Of a DNA stretch of 40,902 nucleotides, positions 40,460-40,902 are shown piece by piece. This stretch comes from Desulfobacterales bacterium (GTDB lineage Bacteria > Desulfobacterota > DSM-4660 > Desulfatiglandales > Desulfatiglandaceae). The notes beneath the pieces were generated by a model that was given only the letters and a program-made list of their open reading frames with translations, had not been told where the DNA came from and searched no databases. The DNA lies in contig JALVMN010000120.1 of NCBI GenBank assembly GCA_027027005.1, positions 1 to 40,902 of the forward strand. The letters are read 5' to 3'. The position numbers and the translations under genes were made by a program. The first letter of the stretch is position 1. The number at the start of each line of letters is the position of its first letter.

Positions 40460-40864
40460 CTATCTCCTTCCTTCCTCTATAACTAGCCTTAATTTTTCAA
40501 ACTTTTTCGAGAGCATCTGCACGGTGGCCTCATAGAGGAGGTTGTTCTTGGCCATCTTTGCCATCTCTATGTCAAGATCCACCCCCTTGTCCCCCATAAA
40601 GCCCCTGCTTTGCTCCACCAATGGAAAACCTCTCCCGCTCCGGGCGCCGGAAGTTGGCAAATGGGCCGGATGGGTTCTCTTAAGGGCGATCGGCTCCTTC
40701 CTGGCCGCTTCTTTGAGGACCTGGTCAAACTTGAGTTCCTTTGGCCTGTAGCCGGGTGTGTCCATGTTGGCCAAGTTGGCAGCTATCACCGAGTGGCGTT
40801 TGGCCCTGAAATCCAGGGCATGGCTCAACAATTCAATGCTCTTCCCCATCCATCCCATTTCCAT
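40460..40864 (-). CDS. flgB: Flagellar proximal rod protein FlgB
   Basis: A 134-residue FlgB, with LSHALDFRAKRHSVIAANLA and the DTPGYRPKELKF signature, ending in KNNLLYEATVQMLSKKFEKL. AGGAG lies just upstream of two possible ATGs (40864 and 40858); spacing favours the second. It is the first gene of the unit in the window, and its promoter is largely beyond the right edge. Confidence 0.96.
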   Translation of the reverse strand: MEMGWMGKSIELLSHALDFRAKRHSVIAANLANMDTPGYRPKELKFDQVLKEAARKEPIALKRTHPAHLPTSGARSGRGFPLVEQSRGFMGDKGVDLDIEMAKMAKNNLLYEATVQMLSKKFEKLRLVIEEGRR

Positions 40865-40884
40865 AATCTCCTGTGCTCAAGATC

Positions 40885-40901
40885 CCTGGTCCTCAACCAG
40901 G
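40885..40901. other. Small inverted repeat upstream of flgB
   Basis: CCTGGT-cctca-ACCAGG lies about 20-40 bp upstream of flgB at the very edge. It may be part of an upstream terminator or operator; the flanking sequence needed to judge it is cut off. Confidence 0.25.
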
Positions 40902-40902
40902 A

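Overview
The window is a flagellar gene cluster of a Gram-negative, anaerobic-looking bacterium, with three unrelated metabolic genes at its left end. FlgH and FlgI (L- and P-ring proteins) require an outer membrane. FliW/CsrA, FlhF/FlhG, a YlqG/FhlB-like pair, consensus sigma-54 promoters and a 4-hydroxybutyryl-CoA dehydratase family enzyme together suggest a deltaproteobacterium in the broad sense (Desulfobacterota). No 16S or other taxonomic marker is present, so this is an inference.

Left end (1-5929): a short epoxyqueuosine-reductase-like Fe-S protein (+) converges, with overlapping stop codons, on a 1,055-residue fusion (-) of a PqqD-like domain, a radical SAM domain, an ArsM-like methyltransferase and a Cys-rich DUF5714-like domain. 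A 267-bp divergent spacer with a leader of competing hairpins and a sigma-70-like promoter separates the fusion from a 4-hydroxybutyryl-CoA dehydratase family gene (+) that keeps all four Fe-S cluster ligands.

Flagellar region (5944-40864): every gene is on the minus strand. In transcription order (right to left) the units are: (1) flgB-flgC-fliE-fliF-fliG-fliH-fliI-fliJ-motE, ending at an intrinsic terminator near 33613; (2) a sigma-54 promoter at 33521-33536, then fliK-flgD-flgE, ending at a 12-bp hairpin at 29544-29580; (3) a sigma-54 promoter at 29342-29357, then motA-fliL-fliM-fliN-fliO-fliP-fliQ-fliR-flhB-flhA-flhF-flhG-fliA, an acidic FliL-like membrane protein, a small charged protein, a DUF2802/SwrB-like protein, a FliK-C-like protein and fhlB; (4) a sigma-54 promoter at 14770-14785, then flgF-flgG-flgA-flgH-flgI-flgJ; (5) a sigma-28-like promoter at 9906-9933, then flgN-flgK-flgL-csrA-fliW. 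The order matches assembly: rod, MS ring, C ring and export ATPase; then hook; then stator, switch and export gate with regulators FlhF, FlhG and FliA; then distal rod and P/L rings; then the late hook-filament junction genes together with CsrA and its antagonist FliW, which couple flagellin translation to assembly.

MotB, FlgM, flagellin, FliD, FliS, chemotaxis genes and an NtrC-type flagellar activator are not in the window. The least understood parts are the fusion enzyme at 1076-4243 and the block of poorly characterised genes at 15310-18086 between fliA and fhlB. I saw no insertion sequence, CRISPR array, rRNA or tRNA. Nearly all ORFs in the track other than those listed are antisense or out-of-frame shadows.
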